From: Streptomyces sp. NBC_01481
GTDB taxonomy: Bacteria > Actinomycetota > Actinomycetes > Streptomycetales > Streptomycetaceae
Direction: 5' to 3'
Assembly: GCF_026339995.1 (NCBI RefSeq)
Contig: NZ_JAPEPT010000003.1
Span: 186,001 to 250,000 of the forward strand
Length of the DNA: 64,000 nucleotides
Shown: positions 34,760 through 44,574 of the stretch, in pieces
Numbering within the stretch: position 1 is the first letter of the stretch
Layout: every line of letters starts with the position of its first letter
Program-made: the position numbers and the translations under genes
Notes under the pieces: model-generated
Database searches by the model: none
Told to the model about the DNA's origin: nothing
The model's input: the letters and a program-made list of their open reading frames with translations, nothing else

Positions 34760-36505
34760 TCAACCCTCCGCCAGGACCACGCACGACTCCGGCGGGAGAC
34801 GCAACACCCCGTCCACCCCCGGCGCTTCGACCGGGTCCCAGGACGCCAGCACCCGCGCCCCAGCCCCCAGCGGAATCCCCGTCGCCTCCTTCGCGAGGTT
34901 GATCGCCACCAGCGTGTCGCCCCGGCGGTAGGCCAGCCACCGGGCCGATCCGTCGTACGCCACCTTCACCGCCTCCAGGTCCGGATCGGTCAGGTCGGGC
35001 TGGGTGCGGCGCAGGGCGATCAGTTCGCGGTGCCAGGCCAGCAGACGGGCGTGCGGCTCGCGGGAGCGTTCGGTGCGGTCGAGGCAGGAGCGGGCCCGGG
35101 TCGCGGGGTCCTGCGGGTCGGGGATCTGGTCCGGCGCCCAGCCGTGTGCCGCGAACTCCCGCCGCCGGCCGTTGCGTACCGCCTCGGCGAGTTCCGGGTC
35201 GGTGTGGTCGGTGAAGAACTGCCAGGGCGTACGGGCGCCCCACTCCTCGCCCATGAACAGCATGGGGACGAAGGGCCCGGTCAGCACCAGCGCGGCCGCG
35301 CAGGCCAGCAGCCCGGGGGAGAGGGTGGCGGAGAGCCGGTCGCCCTGTGCGCGGTTGCCGATCTGGTCGTGGGTCTGGGCGTAGCCGAGGAAGCGGTGCG
35401 CGGGGGTGATGGTCACATCGAGCGGGCGGCCGTGCGTACGCCCGCGGAAGCTCGAATACGTTCCGTCGTGGAAGAAGGCGTGTGTCAGGGTCTTGGCGAG
35501 GGCCGCGAGCGGTGCTGCCGCGAAGTCGGCGTAGTAGCCCTGGGATTCGCCGGTCAGCGTGGTGTGCAGGGCGTGGTGGTGGTCGTCGTTCCACTGCGCG
35601 TGCAGGCCGAGACCGCCCGCCTCGCGCGGCGTCGTCGTCCGCGGGTCGCCGAGGTCCGACTCGGCGATGAGGAACAGGGGCCGCCCGAGGTCGCCGGAGA
35701 GTGCGTCGACGGCTGCGGACAGCTCCTCCAGGAACGTGAGCGCGCGGGTGTCGGCGAGGGCGTGCACCGCGTCGAGGCGCAGCCCGTCGAGTCGGTAGTC
35801 GCGCAGCCAGGCCAGCGCGCTGCCCAGCAGATACGCGCGTACCTCGTCGGACCCCGGGGCGTCGAGGTTGACGGCGGCGCCCCAGGGCGTGTGGTGGGTG
35901 TCGGTGAAGTACGGGCCGAAGGCGGGCAGGTGGTTTCCGGACGGTCCGAGGTGGTTGTGGACCACGTCCAGGACCACTCCGAGGCCATGACCGTGCGCCG
36001 TGTCGACAAAGCGCTTGAGCGCCTCGGGCCCGCCGTAGGGCTCGTGGACCGCCCACGACGACACGCCCTCGTACCCCCAGCCGTGCACTCCGGGGAAGGG
36101 GCACAGCGGCATCAGCTCAACATGGGTGATCCCCAACTCGGCGAGTTCCCCGAGGTGTTCGGCCGCCGCGTCCAGTGTGCCCTCGCGGGTGTACGTGCCG
36201 ATGTGAAGCTCGTACAGCACCGCACCGCCGAGCCCCCGCCCCGCCCACCCCTGCCGCCACTCGTACGCGTCCTGGTCGACGATCGCGCTGGTCCCGTCGG
36301 GTCCGTCCGGCTGGCGGCGCGAGCGCGGATCGGGCAGCACCTGCCCGCCGTCCAGCGCGAAGCCGTACCGCGCGCCGTCGCCCGCGTCCGCCTCCGTCAT
36401 CCACCAGTCCGGTCGCCCTTCGGCGCGCTCCATGGGGCGCTCGGCGCCCTCCAGCCACAGCGAGACCTGGTCCTCGGCCTGCGGTGCCCACACCTCGAAC
36501 AGCAC
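34760..36505 (-). CDS. treZ: Malto-oligosyltrehalose trehalohydrolase
   Basis: This 581-residue GH13 enzyme releases trehalose from maltooligosyl trehalose made by TreY. It has an N-terminal beta domain (FEVWAPQAEDQVSLWLEG) and then the barrel motifs DVVHNH, GLRLDAVHA (nucleophile Asp), AESD (acid/base Glu) and YAQTHDQIGN (stabilising Asp). A C-terminal beta domain closes the protein. GTG 36505 follows GAGGGGACG; the frame extends upstream without a better site. It is divergent from the beta-glucosidase gene and lies about 5.6 kb from treY, so the pair is split here by four other genes. Confidence 0.95.
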   Translation of the reverse strand: MLFEVWAPQAEDQVSLWLEGAERPMERAEGRPDWWMTEADAGDGARYGFALDGGQVLPDPRSRRQPDGPDGTSAIVDQDAYEWRQGWAGRGLGGAVLYELHIGTYTREGTLDAAAEHLGELAELGITHVELMPLCPFPGVHGWGYEGVSSWAVHEPYGGPEALKRFVDTAHGHGLGVVLDVVHNHLGPSGNHLPAFGPYFTDTHHTPWGAAVNLDAPGSDEVRAYLLGSALAWLRDYRLDGLRLDAVHALADTRALTFLEELSAAVDALSGDLGRPLFLIAESDLGDPRTTTPREAGGLGLHAQWNDDHHHALHTTLTGESQGYYADFAAAPLAALAKTLTHAFFHDGTYSSFRGRTHGRPLDVTITPAHRFLGYAQTHDQIGNRAQGDRLSATLSPGLLACAAALVLTGPFVPMLFMGEEWGARTPWQFFTDHTDPELAEAVRNGRRREFAAHGWAPDQIPDPQDPATRARSCLDRTERSREPHARLLAWHRELIALRRTQPDLTDPDLEAVKVAYDGSARWLAYRRGDTLVAINLAKEATGIPLGAGARVLASWDPVEAPGVDGVLRLPPESCVVLAEG

Positions 36506-36606
36506 TGGCGTCCCCTCAATCGTCGATGCGCGTCGTCGATGCCGGTTCCATCCTGGCAAGATCGGGGTCTAGAAGCGGTGTCCTTGGGGCCATTAAGGTC
36601 ACGGCC

Positions 36607-37975
36607 ATGTCGACGCCGCTGCCGCCGCTGCCCGCCTTCCCGCCCGGCTTCCTCTGGGGAGCGTCCGCCTCCGCCTTCCAGACCGAGGGAGCGGCCGACA
36701 CCGACGGCAAGGGGCCGTCCGGCTGGGACGCCTTCGCCGCCCAGGGCCGTATCAAGGACGGAGCCGACGCCTCGCGCGCCACCGGCTTCCACGCCCGCTA
36801 CCGCGAGGACGTCGCTCTGCTCGCCGGGCTCGGCGCGGACGCCTTCCGCTTCTCCGTCAGCTGGCCGCGTGTCGTCCCCGGCGGGTGCGGCCCGGTCAAC
36901 ACCGCCGGGCTCGACTTCTACGACCGGCTCGTCGACGAGCTGTGCGCCCACGGCATCACGCCCGCGCCGACCCTCTACCACTGGGACACCCCGCTCCCGC
37001 TGGACGAGGCGGGCGGCTGGCTGAACCGGGACACGGCGGCGCGCTTCGCCAGCTGGCCTGTACGCCTCGGCCGTCGCCGAGCGGCTCGCCGACCGCGTAC
37101 CGATGTGGATCACCATCAACGAACCGGCCGAGGTCACCCTGCTGGGCTATGCACTGGGCGAGCACGCGCCCGGCAGGCAGCTGCTCTTCGACGCGCTGCC
37201 CGCCGCCCACCATCAGCTGCTCGCCCACGGCCTCGCCGTCCAGGCTCTGCGCGCGGCGGGCGCCGCGAACATCGGGACAGCCGTCTCCCACTCACCCGTG
37301 CGGACGGCCGGGACGAGCGAGGAGGACCGGTTCGGCGCCGAGCTGTACGACACGATCACCAACTGGATGTTCGCCGACCCGATCCTGACCGGCCGCTACC
37401 CGGACGAGAACTTCGCCGCACTGATGCCGGGACCGGTCGCCGAGGACCTGGAGGTCATCTCCTCCCCGCTCGACTGGTACGGCGTGAACTACTACCAGCC
37501 GATGCTCGTCGGCGCGCCGTCGAACGACGCACTCGGCGACTTCGCCGGCGTCGGCCTGCCCGCCGAACTGCCTTTCGGGGTGCGGGAGATCGAGAGCGAG
37601 CAGCGCACCGACTTCGGCTGGGCGGTCGTGCCCGACGGGCTGCGCGAGCAGCTCGTCCTGCTGAAGGACCGGTTCGGCGACCGGCTGCCGCCTGTGTACA
37701 TAACCGAGAACGGCTGCTCGTACGACGGGCTCGACGACCGCCGCCGTATCGACTTCCTCGACGGCCATCTGCGCTCGCTGCACCAGGCGATCGACGCGGG
37801 GGTCGACGTACGCGGCTACTTCACCTGGTCGCTCACCGACAACATCGAGTGGGTCGAGGGCGCGGCGCAGCGCTTCGGTCTCGTCCACATCGACTACGAG
37901 ACGCTGGAGCGCACGCCGAAGGCCTCGTACGCCTGGTACCGGGACGCCATCGCCGCCCAGAAGTCGGGCCACTGA
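36607..37975 (+). pseudogene. GH1 beta-glucosidase with a frameshift
   Basis: Two frames together make one glycoside hydrolase family 1 enzyme. Frame 1 (from ATG 36607) gives the conserved start FPPGFLWGASASAFQTEGA through WLNRDTAARF. From about 37061 a second frame gives YASAVAERLADRVPMWITINEP and runs to 37975. The acid/base (INEP) and nucleophile (ITENG) glutamates are both in the second frame, along with FTWSLTDNIEWVEG. The switch falls within 37048-37061 and needs a net one-base gain or two-base loss. In the intact form it would split beta-glucosides or cellobiose. It is either a recent pseudogene or a sequencing error. The downstream MFS gene could supply the sugar. Confidence 0.85.
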
Positions 37976-38022
37976 ACCTCCCGGCACCGGACCTCCCCGC
38001 ACTGAACCTCACAGCACGAACT

Positions 38023-39249
38023 TCACGGCACCGAGCGGATCTTCCACACCAGCACGCCACCGAGGGCCGTCACCACGGCCGCCGACAGATACAGCCCGGC
38101 GTACCCGCCCGCGTACGTCACGACCGGTGCGGCCAGCGCCGGGCCGAGAACCTGCGGGGCCGAGTTGGCGATATTGATGACACCCAGATCCTTGGCACGG
38201 TCGCCGGCCCGCGGGAGCACCTGAGTGATCAGCGCCTGGTCGACCGCGATGTACATCCCGAAGCCGAGCCCCAGCAGTGCGGCCGCGCCCATCGCCATGG
38301 GCCACGTGTGCCACAGCGCCAGCAGCAGCGAGGCCACCGCCATCACCGCCGAACCGGCCGCCACCAGAGCCTTTCGCCGCCCCAGCCGGTCCGAGACCAC
38401 CCCGCCGGCCACCGCCGTCACCACCACGCCCGCCGTGTACAGAAGCGTCAGGATCAGCACACCCTCGTCCGGATCCGCGTAGTGCACCGCGTCCTTGAGG
38501 AAATACAGCAGAAAGAGCGTGCCCAGCGCATTGCCGAGCATGACCAGGAAGCGGGTGAGCCAGGCCCAGCCGAAGTCCGGATACGCCCGCGGACTCACCC
38601 AGAAGTCCTTCAGCCGCACCGGCTCCCTTGCGGACACCGGTACCTGAGGGTCCGGCATGAACAGGACGAACGGCAGCGCGCAGAGCACCGTCAGCGCGGC
38701 CAGCAGCAGATAGCCCGTGGCGATCCCGGTCACCACCATGGTGACCAGAAGCGCCCCGACCACCAGACCCAGCGTCATCGGTATCCCGAGGAATCCGGAG
38801 ACCGCGGCCCGCTGACGCACCGGCACCTGGTCGGGCACGACGGCGTTCGTCCCGGCGAGCATGGCGTTCAGGCCGAGCTGGGCCAGACACCAGCCGAGCG
38901 CGACCCCGACGACGGTCGTCTGTGCGGCGGTGACGGTGAGTCCCACGGCGCCCAGTACCGCCCCGCCGAGGATCCATGGCCGGCGTCGGCCGAAGCGCCC
39001 GCTCGTACGGTCCGAGAGCGCGCCCGCCAGCGGATTGGCCACGACGGCGACCAGCGCCCCGACACCCGTCGCCCAGCCCAGCGCGACCTCCTTGCCCGAC
39101 GGGGACAGCTCGTCGATCTGCTCGGCGAGCAGCACCTGTATCGGCGTGAGAAAGGCCATGAACAGGCCCAGGTTGGCCAGCACGAGAGCCGATATCCAGC
39201 CGCCGCCCACGCGGACCCGTGGCTCGGAGTCCAGCTCTTGCGTCGTCAT
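38023..39249 (-). CDS. MFS transporter, probably sugar-type
   Basis: This 408-residue membrane protein has twelve hydrophobic helices. The loop SDRTSGRFGRRRPWILGG between helices 2 and 3 is the major-facilitator motif, and the family of glycoside-pentoside-hexuronide or SLC45-like sugar transporters is the closest fit. The start ATG is at 39249. Convergent with the GH1 beta-glucosidase gene 47 bp away, it may take up the glucoside that enzyme cleaves; this is inference from position. The substrate is unknown. Confidence 0.85.
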   Translation of the reverse strand: MTTQELDSEPRVRVGGGWISALVLANLGLFMAFLTPIQVLLAEQIDELSPSGKEVALGWATGVGALVAVVANPLAGALSDRTSGRFGRRRPWILGGAVLGAVGLTVTAAQTTVVGVALGWCLAQLGLNAMLAGTNAVVPDQVPVRQRAAVSGFLGIPMTLGLVVGALLVTMVVTGIATGYLLLAALTVLCALPFVLFMPDPQVPVSAREPVRLKDFWVSPRAYPDFGWAWLTRFLVMLGNALGTLFLLYFLKDAVHYADPDEGVLILTLLYTAGVVVTAVAGGVVSDRLGRRKALVAAGSAVMAVASLLLALWHTWPMAMGAAALLGLGFGMYIAVDQALITQVLPRAGDRAKDLGVINIANSAPQVLGPALAAPVVTYAGGYAGLYLSAAVVTALGGVLVWKIRSVP

Positions 39250-39265
39250 GGGCGGCTCGCCATCA

Positions 39266-39302
39266 GCTCGGGGGTGTCCGGAGCTTACGGACACCCCCGA
39301 GC
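39266..39302 (-). terminator. Perfect 15-bp stem terminator
   Basis: GCTCGGGGGTGTCCG pairs perfectly with CGGACACCCCCGAGC around a 7-base loop GAGCTTA. It lies just after the GNAT gene stop and before the MFS gene start, both on the minus strand, so it separates the two transcripts. Confidence 0.85.
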
Positions 39303-39306
39303 ACGA

Positions 39307-40203
39307 TCAATGCGGGGAGCCGGGCAGGAAGTGGACGCGCTCCTGCACGATGGGATGTCCGGCCTTGGCGAAGTTCGCCGCCATCGGGAAGTTGCCCTGA
39401 TCGGTGGCGCCCGCGATGAACTCCGCGCCCCGCTCGGCCAGGAAGTGCGTGCACTCCACCAGCAGGTCGTACGCGTAGCCGTGGCCGCGTTGCTCCGGCA
39501 CGACCCCGATGAAGCCGACACACGGCCCCGACGGGTTGTGCGCCGGGATGTGCAGACCGACCAGCTCACCCTGGGGCGTGTGCGCCAGCTGCCACCACTC
39601 GCGCGGCGACGGGCACCAGTGGAAGAAGTCCAGTTCCTCCTGTGCCGCCCGGTCCACGCCCGATGCGGCGATGGCGCGCAGCGCGTGCGCGTCGAGCGTC
39701 ACGGAGTGGACGCGGCGCAGTACGTCGAGAATGACCTCGTCGTCGGGTTCCGTCCGGAACTCCAGCCGTCCCGGCCGCTCCGGCAGCCCGCACTCGGGTG
39801 TCCAGCGGTACTGGTAGCGCTCCACCAGGACCTTCATCCCGGCCGCCTCCGCGGCCCGGATCCTGGCCTCACCGGCCGCCAGGGGCGCCGGGTCCTCGCG
39901 CCAGCCGGCGGGCAGGATCAGTTCGAACTCGACCTGGAACGGAGAGGTCCGCAGCAGCTCGGCGCCCGCTTCCTCCTCGCCCTCGGCGACGTCGAACCAG
40001 TTGGTGTTGACGGGGGTTTCGTCATCGGGTCCGCCCCACCAGGCGGCCCGCGCGACGACTTTGCCGTCGCGCAGCGCGACCCGCTTCCAGTCCGGCCGGT
40101 GCGTGGCCCGGGCCAGTGCGCGGCCCACACCGAGAGGGTCGGGCAGGGTGTCGAAGAGATGTGCGTCGCTCTCGCTGAGCGCGCGAATGACCAGATCGGT
40201 CAT
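39307..40203 (-). CDS. GNAT family N-acetyltransferase
   Basis: This 298-residue protein carries its GNAT core in the last third: VGFIGVVPEQRGHGYAYDLLVECTHFL is the acetyl-CoA pyrophosphate loop, followed by FIAGATDQGNFPMAANFAKAGH. The first 190 residues hold a second, degenerate GNAT-like half (WKRVALRDGKVVARAAWWGGPDD), as in tandem GNAT proteins. The acceptor is unknown. The ATG at 40203 is preceded by CTCCGGGAAGAG on the message-complementary strand, which is weak. A strong terminator follows its stop. Confidence 0.82.
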   Translation of the reverse strand: MTDLVIRALSESDAHLFDTLPDPLGVGRALARATHRPDWKRVALRDGKVVARAAWWGGPDDETPVNTNWFDVAEGEEEAGAELLRTSPFQVEFELILPAGWREDPAPLAAGEARIRAAEAAGMKVLVERYQYRWTPECGLPERPGRLEFRTEPDDEVILDVLRRVHSVTLDAHALRAIAASGVDRAAQEELDFFHWCPSPREWWQLAHTPQGELVGLHIPAHNPSGPCVGFIGVVPEQRGHGYAYDLLVECTHFLAERGAEFIAGATDQGNFPMAANFAKAGHPIVQERVHFLPGSPH

Positions 40204-40529
40204 GAGAGTTGTCCTCCGGGAAGAGTGGTGCGGTGTGCGCTCCCGGTCAGACTGCGAACGCGCGGTGGACGGGGCGGGAGCGCGGGAATCGTGTGGTCTG
40301 CACTGCTCTCGCCTCCTTCCCTCGGTCCGTGGCGTCGCGATCACGCTAAAGGGCCTCGCGGGGATCCGTCCAGCGCTTTTGTTTCGGCGGCTTTGTTTCA
40401 ACTGCGCTCCAGAAACGCGGCAAGAGCGGCGGAGGAAATGCTTCCGTGCAGGTCAGCAGCCGCTCGCGCACGGATGGGAACGACGGTTCTTCTGGACACT
40501 TGTAGCCCTTCGGACCGACAATCTCGTAT
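40204..40529. other. Divergent intergenic region
   Basis: The 326 bp between the GNAT gene and the FHA gene hold no credible reading frame. The sequence TTTGTTTC occurs twice 14 bp apart (40378-40385 and 40392-40399), a possible paired binding site. Local AT content is raised around these repeats. Promoters for both flanking genes should be here. Confidence 0.4.
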
Positions 40530-41078
40530 GTGACGTCGTCCTTCGAGTTCCACACGTATCCCGCTCGGCCCTCCGATGCCGAGCGCGACCGTGTCCTGGG
40601 TGTGCTCAGAGAGGGCGCGGCCCAGGGCAAGCTGTCGCACGACACCTTCATCCGGCGTATGGAACTCGCCCTGGCCGCCCGCCGGCCCGACGAACTGCGG
40701 GCGCTCACCGCCGACCTCGACACCGAGAGCCGCTGGTCGCGGCGGCTGTACAGCGCGGTCGGCCGCGTCTCCGCCCTCTCCGTACGGCTGCGCAGGGCCT
40801 GGCAGGCCGAGAAGCTGCCGCCGCTGCTGCTGCCCGAACCGGGACCGTACCCCCTGCGGATCGGCCGTGACCCGGGCAACGGCCTGCGGCTGAGCCATGA
40901 CACGGTCTCCCGCCTGCACGCCGAGTTGAGCCGGCAGGGCAGCCTGTGGATCCTGCGCGACCTCGGCTCGACCAACGGCACCACGGTGAACGGACGGCGG
41001 GTGACCGGCTCGGTCGTCGTGCATGACGGGGACATGGTGGGCTTCGGCCGGATGAGCTTCCGCCTCACCGCGCGCTGA
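40530..41078 (+). CDS. DUF1707 plus FHA domain protein
   Basis: This 182-residue protein starts at GTG 40530; the ATG two bases upstream is followed at once by a stop. Residues 10-65 are a DUF1707 domain (PSDAERDRVLGVLREGAAQGKLSHDTFIRRMELALAAR), common in actinobacterial membrane-linked and regulatory proteins. Residues 105-180 are an FHA domain with the phosphothreonine-binding residues in LRIGRDPGNGLRLSHDTVSRLHAEL and RDLGSTNGTTVNGRRV. It would bind a threonine-phosphorylated partner, probably a target of a PknB-type kinase. No kinase is in the window. Confidence 0.88.
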   Translation: MTSSFEFHTYPARPSDAERDRVLGVLREGAAQGKLSHDTFIRRMELALAARRPDELRALTADLDTESRWSRRLYSAVGRVSALSVRLRRAWQAEKLPPLLLPEPGPYPLRIGRDPGNGLRLSHDTVSRLHAELSRQGSLWILRDLGSTNGTTVNGRRVTGSVVVHDGDMVGFGRMSFRLTAR

Positions 41079-41207
41079 CGTCCTTGTCATCCTGAGACGT
41101 CTTCATCACCCGTACGGGTGCACGCGAACTGCGCGCAGGACGACACGGTGGTCGCCTGATACAGACGCGCGCGAGCGGGCGCGGCTGTGACAGGGGAACG
41201 AGACGAC

Positions 41208-42168
41208 ATGAACAACGCGGTACCGCGCGGCACGGCGCGAAACCCTGCGCCTGCGGGAGGCGGTCCGGTGGGTGCCGTGACGGCCGGGGCGGGGCCCCGG
41301 AGCGACCACGTACCCCTCCTCCTCATCCACGCGAGCGAGCAGGACCCGTACCACCACTACCGGCTCCTGCGCGAGGCGCATCCCCTCGTCCACGACCACT
41401 CCATCGGTGCCTGGCTGCTGAGCCGCCACGCCGATGTCGCCGCCGCGCTCACCGACCCCCGCTTCACCCACGGCCACCGGCCCGGTGACCCGCCGTGCGA
41501 GGCCCACCGCGGAAGCCTGCCGCAGGCCGTGCGGGATGTCGTCGAGCGGACCGCGTACGTCCTGGCCCGGCGCATCGCGCGGCGGCAACAGGCCGACCTC
41601 GTCGAGGAGTTCTGCCGCTGGCTCCCCACCGGCGCGGTCGGCGTGCGGGGCCGGGGCGCGCGCGGGCTCGTCGTCGCGGGGACATGCGTTGCTCAGCTGT
41701 CCCTGCGCGAGAGGGCGCTCGCCTCCTTCCTCGCCAACGTCCTGGACCACCCCGACCAGCTCGCCACCCTGCGCGAGCATCCCGAACTCATCGGGCGCGC
41801 CTGGGCCGAGTCGCTGCGGCGCGATCCGCCCGTCCTCGTCGTACTGCGCCAGGCATCCGTCGAGGTCGCGGTGAGCGGCGGCACGATTCCGGCGGGCGCG
41901 GACGTCGCCCTCCTCATCGGGGCCGCCGGGCGCGACCCCGAACGGTTCCGGGACCCGGACCGGTTCGACGGTGGAGGACCCCGGTCAGCTGACCTTCGGG
42001 CCCGGCGAGTGCCCCGCCGTACAGCTCGCGGCCCTGGAGGCGCGGTACGGACTGCGCGCGCTGCTCGACGCCATGCCCGGTCTGCGCCGCGCGGACGGAC
42101 TGCGGCCCGCCGCCACCGGGCTGCTCACCCGCGCCCCGGGGACTCTTCTCGTACGGCCCTGCGGCTGA
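41208..42168 (+). pseudogene. Degenerate cytochrome P450 with a frameshift
   Basis: The N-terminal frame (ATG 41208, MNNAVPRG) carries P450-like DPYHHYRLLREAHPLVHDHSIGAWLLSRHADVAAALTDPRF, and a helix-K ExxR (AESLRRDPPV) near residue 205. After RDPDRFD the frame breaks at 41970; a single extra G puts VEDPGQLTFGPGECPAVQLAALEARYGL into the next frame, which runs to 42168. Even repaired, it is only about 320 residues, lacks the I-helix Thr motif, and its heme loop reads FGPGEC, two residues short of the usual spacing. It is therefore probably a non-catalytic or dead P450. The last 44 bp overlap the 3' end of treY. Confidence 0.75.
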
Positions 42169-44482
42169 GGAGCGCCACCGGGCGCTCGGCGAACAGCTTC
42201 GCCAGCGGCACGGACCCGCCCGTGAACTCCCGTTCCGGAGCGAGCTGATCCTCCCAGCGGCCCTGCGGAAGAGTGAGCTCCGTCTCCACCCAGCCACCCG
42301 CCTCCGCCAGGCGCAGCGAAAGACGGGTGACGGCCGTGACCACCTCGCCGGTGCGGCAGAAGGCCACACAGTGCTCCGCCGCGGGTCCGCTCGCGCTCAG
42401 CGGTGCGTACGTCCCCGACTCGCCGAAGACCTCCGGCCTTTCCCGCCGCAGCCGCAGCGCCGCCTTCGTCACGGCCGTCTTCTCGTCGGCCGGGCCCTCA
42501 CGGAACGGCTGCCGGTTGTCCGGGTCCACCAGCGCCAGATACTCGTGCTCCGTGCCCTGATACAGGTCCGGCACCCCCGGCATCGTGAGCTGGAGCAGCG
42601 CCGCGCCGAGGGCGTTGGCCCGGACATAGGGATCCAGCCCCCTGGCGAAGAGCGCGACCGAGTACATCGGCGGCCCGGCCGGACCCGCGTCGACGAAGGC
42701 GGCGACAGCCTGCTCGTACGCCGGGTCCTGCTCCGTCCAGCTCGTGTGCAGCGCCGCCTCCCGTACGGCCTTCAGCAGCGCGGTCTGCAGCCTCTCCTCG
42801 TACGGGAACCCGAAGCCCACCGCCGTCTGCCAGGCCACCCACGCCACATGGGGATCGGGCGCCCGTCCGCCCTCCAGACGGCCCGCCTGCTCGGTGATCC
42901 GCGCGAGGAAGTCCGCCCAGGTGGCGGGGCACTCGGACAGCACGGCGATCCTGGCCCGGACATCCGCGCTGCGCTTGGTGTCGTGCGTGGTCAGGACGAT
43001 CCCGGTGGCCGGCCAGTCGCGCGCGAGCCGTTCGCAGTAGGCGTGGAACCGCTCCGGGCTCACCGCCGGGCTCCCCGGGTCCCCGCCCACCTCGTTCGCC
43101 GAGATCAGCGGCACATAGCGGTAGAAGGCCGTGTCCTCGACGGATTTGGCGCGCAGCGCCGACGAGGTCTGTGCGAAGCGGGCACGGAACGTGTCATGGT
43201 CGGGCCCGTCGCCGAGCCGGCCGAGCGCGAGGTCACGCACGACGTCGACGGCCCCGGCCTCCTCGGCCACCGCGAAGGCGGCCTTCGCCCCCTCAGCCGC
43301 CTCCTCGGTCAGCACGTCCTCGCCGCCGATGCGGTACGGGCGGTAGACGGGCATGCGAACCAGCAGCTCGCGCAGTGCCGCCCGCAGCGCCCACGGGGCG
43401 TGGTCGCGCAGCGCGGGATCCGCGGCGCACACCCGCCCGGCCAGGCGGGTCAGCGCCGCGGTCTCGCTGGCCAGCTCGTGGGTGACCACCTTGTACGCGG
43501 CGCGGCGCACGGTGGCCTCCCAGTGGCCGCCCCGGTCACCGGCGGGAGCGGCGAACTCCCGGTACTGGCCGACCAGTTCGGCCTCTCCCGCCGGATCGGT
43601 GAACAGGCCGTCGATCTGCCGCAGCGCGTCGTACCCCGTCGTCCCCGCCACCGGCCAGCCGGCCGGCAGCCGCTCGTCCCCGGTGAGGATCTTCTCGACG
43701 ACCGTCCAGCACGCCCCGCCCGCCGCCTCGTCCAGCCGCCGCAGATACTCCTCAGGATCGGCGAGCCCGTCCGGGTGGTCGATCCGCAGACCGTCGACGA
43801 CCCCGTCCCGTACCAGCTCGAGGATCTTGGCGTGGGTGGCGTCGAAGACCTCCGGGTCCTCCACCCGCACCCCGATCAGCTCCGAAATGGTGAAGAAGCG
43901 CCGGTAGTTGAGCTCGGTACGGGCCAGCCGCCACCAGCCGAGCCGGTACCACTGCGCGTCCAGCAGCTCGGGCAGCGGCAGCTTCGCGGTGGACTCGCGC
44001 AGCGGGAAGCGCTGCTCTCCGTAGTGCAGGACGCCGCCCTTGACACGCATCGCACCCAGCTCCTCCCCGATCCGGCCCGCGAGCACCGGCAGCAGCACCT
44101 TCCCGCCGCCCGCCTCCCAGTCGATGTCGAACCAGGGGGCGTACGGCGACAGGGGGCCCTCGCGCAGCACCTCCCACAGGGCGCGGTTGTGTCCCGGCAC
44201 CGCGGCCATATGGTTCGGCACGATGTCCAGGACGAGCCCGAGCCCGTGCGCCCGTGCCGTACGCGACAGCTCGCGCAGCCCCGCCTCGCCGCCGAGCTCC
44301 TCGCGCACCCGTGTGGGGTCGACGACGTCATAGCCGTGCGTGGACCCGGGCACCGCCTCCAGCACGGGCGACAGATGCAGATGCGAGACACCGAGCCCGG
44401 CGAGATAGGGCACGGCTCGGGCGGCCGCCGAGAACGGGAAGTCCGGCTGGAGCTGAAGCCGGTAGGTGGCGATGGGCGTCAT
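42125..44482 (-). CDS. treY: Malto-oligosyltrehalose synthase
   Basis: This 785-residue GH13 enzyme turns the reducing-end alpha-1,4 link of a maltodextrin into an alpha,alpha-1,1 link. TYRLQLQPDFPFSAAARAVPYLAGLGVSHLHLSP is the hallmark start; further motifs are DIVPNHMA, DGLRIDHPDGLADP (nucleophile Asp) and VEKILTGDE (acid/base Glu). The C-terminal domain is MPGVPDLYQGTEH onward. ATG 44482 (MTPIATY) is the family start. Its 3' end overlaps the degenerate P450 tail on the other strand. With TreZ and GlgX it forms the route from glycogen to trehalose. Confidence 0.96.
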   Translation of the reverse strand: MTPIATYRLQLQPDFPFSAAARAVPYLAGLGVSHLHLSPVLEAVPGSTHGYDVVDPTRVREELGGEAGLRELSRTARAHGLGLVLDIVPNHMAAVPGHNRALWEVLREGPLSPYAPWFDIDWEAGGGKVLLPVLAGRIGEELGAMRVKGGVLHYGEQRFPLRESTAKLPLPELLDAQWYRLGWWRLARTELNYRRFFTISELIGVRVEDPEVFDATHAKILELVRDGVVDGLRIDHPDGLADPEEYLRRLDEAAGGACWTVVEKILTGDERLPAGWPVAGTTGYDALRQIDGLFTDPAGEAELVGQYREFAAPAGDRGGHWEATVRRAAYKVVTHELASETAALTRLAGRVCAADPALRDHAPWALRAALRELLVRMPVYRPYRIGGEDVLTEEAAEGAKAAFAVAEEAGAVDVVRDLALGRLGDGPDHDTFRARFAQTSSALRAKSVEDTAFYRYVPLISANEVGGDPGSPAVSPERFHAYCERLARDWPATGIVLTTHDTKRSADVRARIAVLSECPATWADFLARITEQAGRLEGGRAPDPHVAWVAWQTAVGFGFPYEERLQTALLKAVREAALHTSWTEQDPAYEQAVAAFVDAGPAGPPMYSVALFARGLDPYVRANALGAALLQLTMPGVPDLYQGTEHEYLALVDPDNRQPFREGPADEKTAVTKAALRLRRERPEVFGESGTYAPLSASGPAAEHCVAFCRTGEVVTAVTRLSLRLAEAGGWVETELTLPQGRWEDQLAPEREFTGGSVPLAKLFAERPVALLSRRAVREESPGRG

Positions 44483-44574
44483 GCGAACATACGTACCCAC
44501 CTTGCGGGCTTCTCTGTCACCCGCTCATACGTCCGTGTCGGCCGTTCGGACTACGCCCACCGGACAGGACCTGG

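Noticed and set aside
36175..40533. 1,452-codon plus-strand open frame
   Set aside because: It is open only because of high GC content. Only the part at 36607-37060 is real coding (GH1); the rest overlaps well-supported genes.
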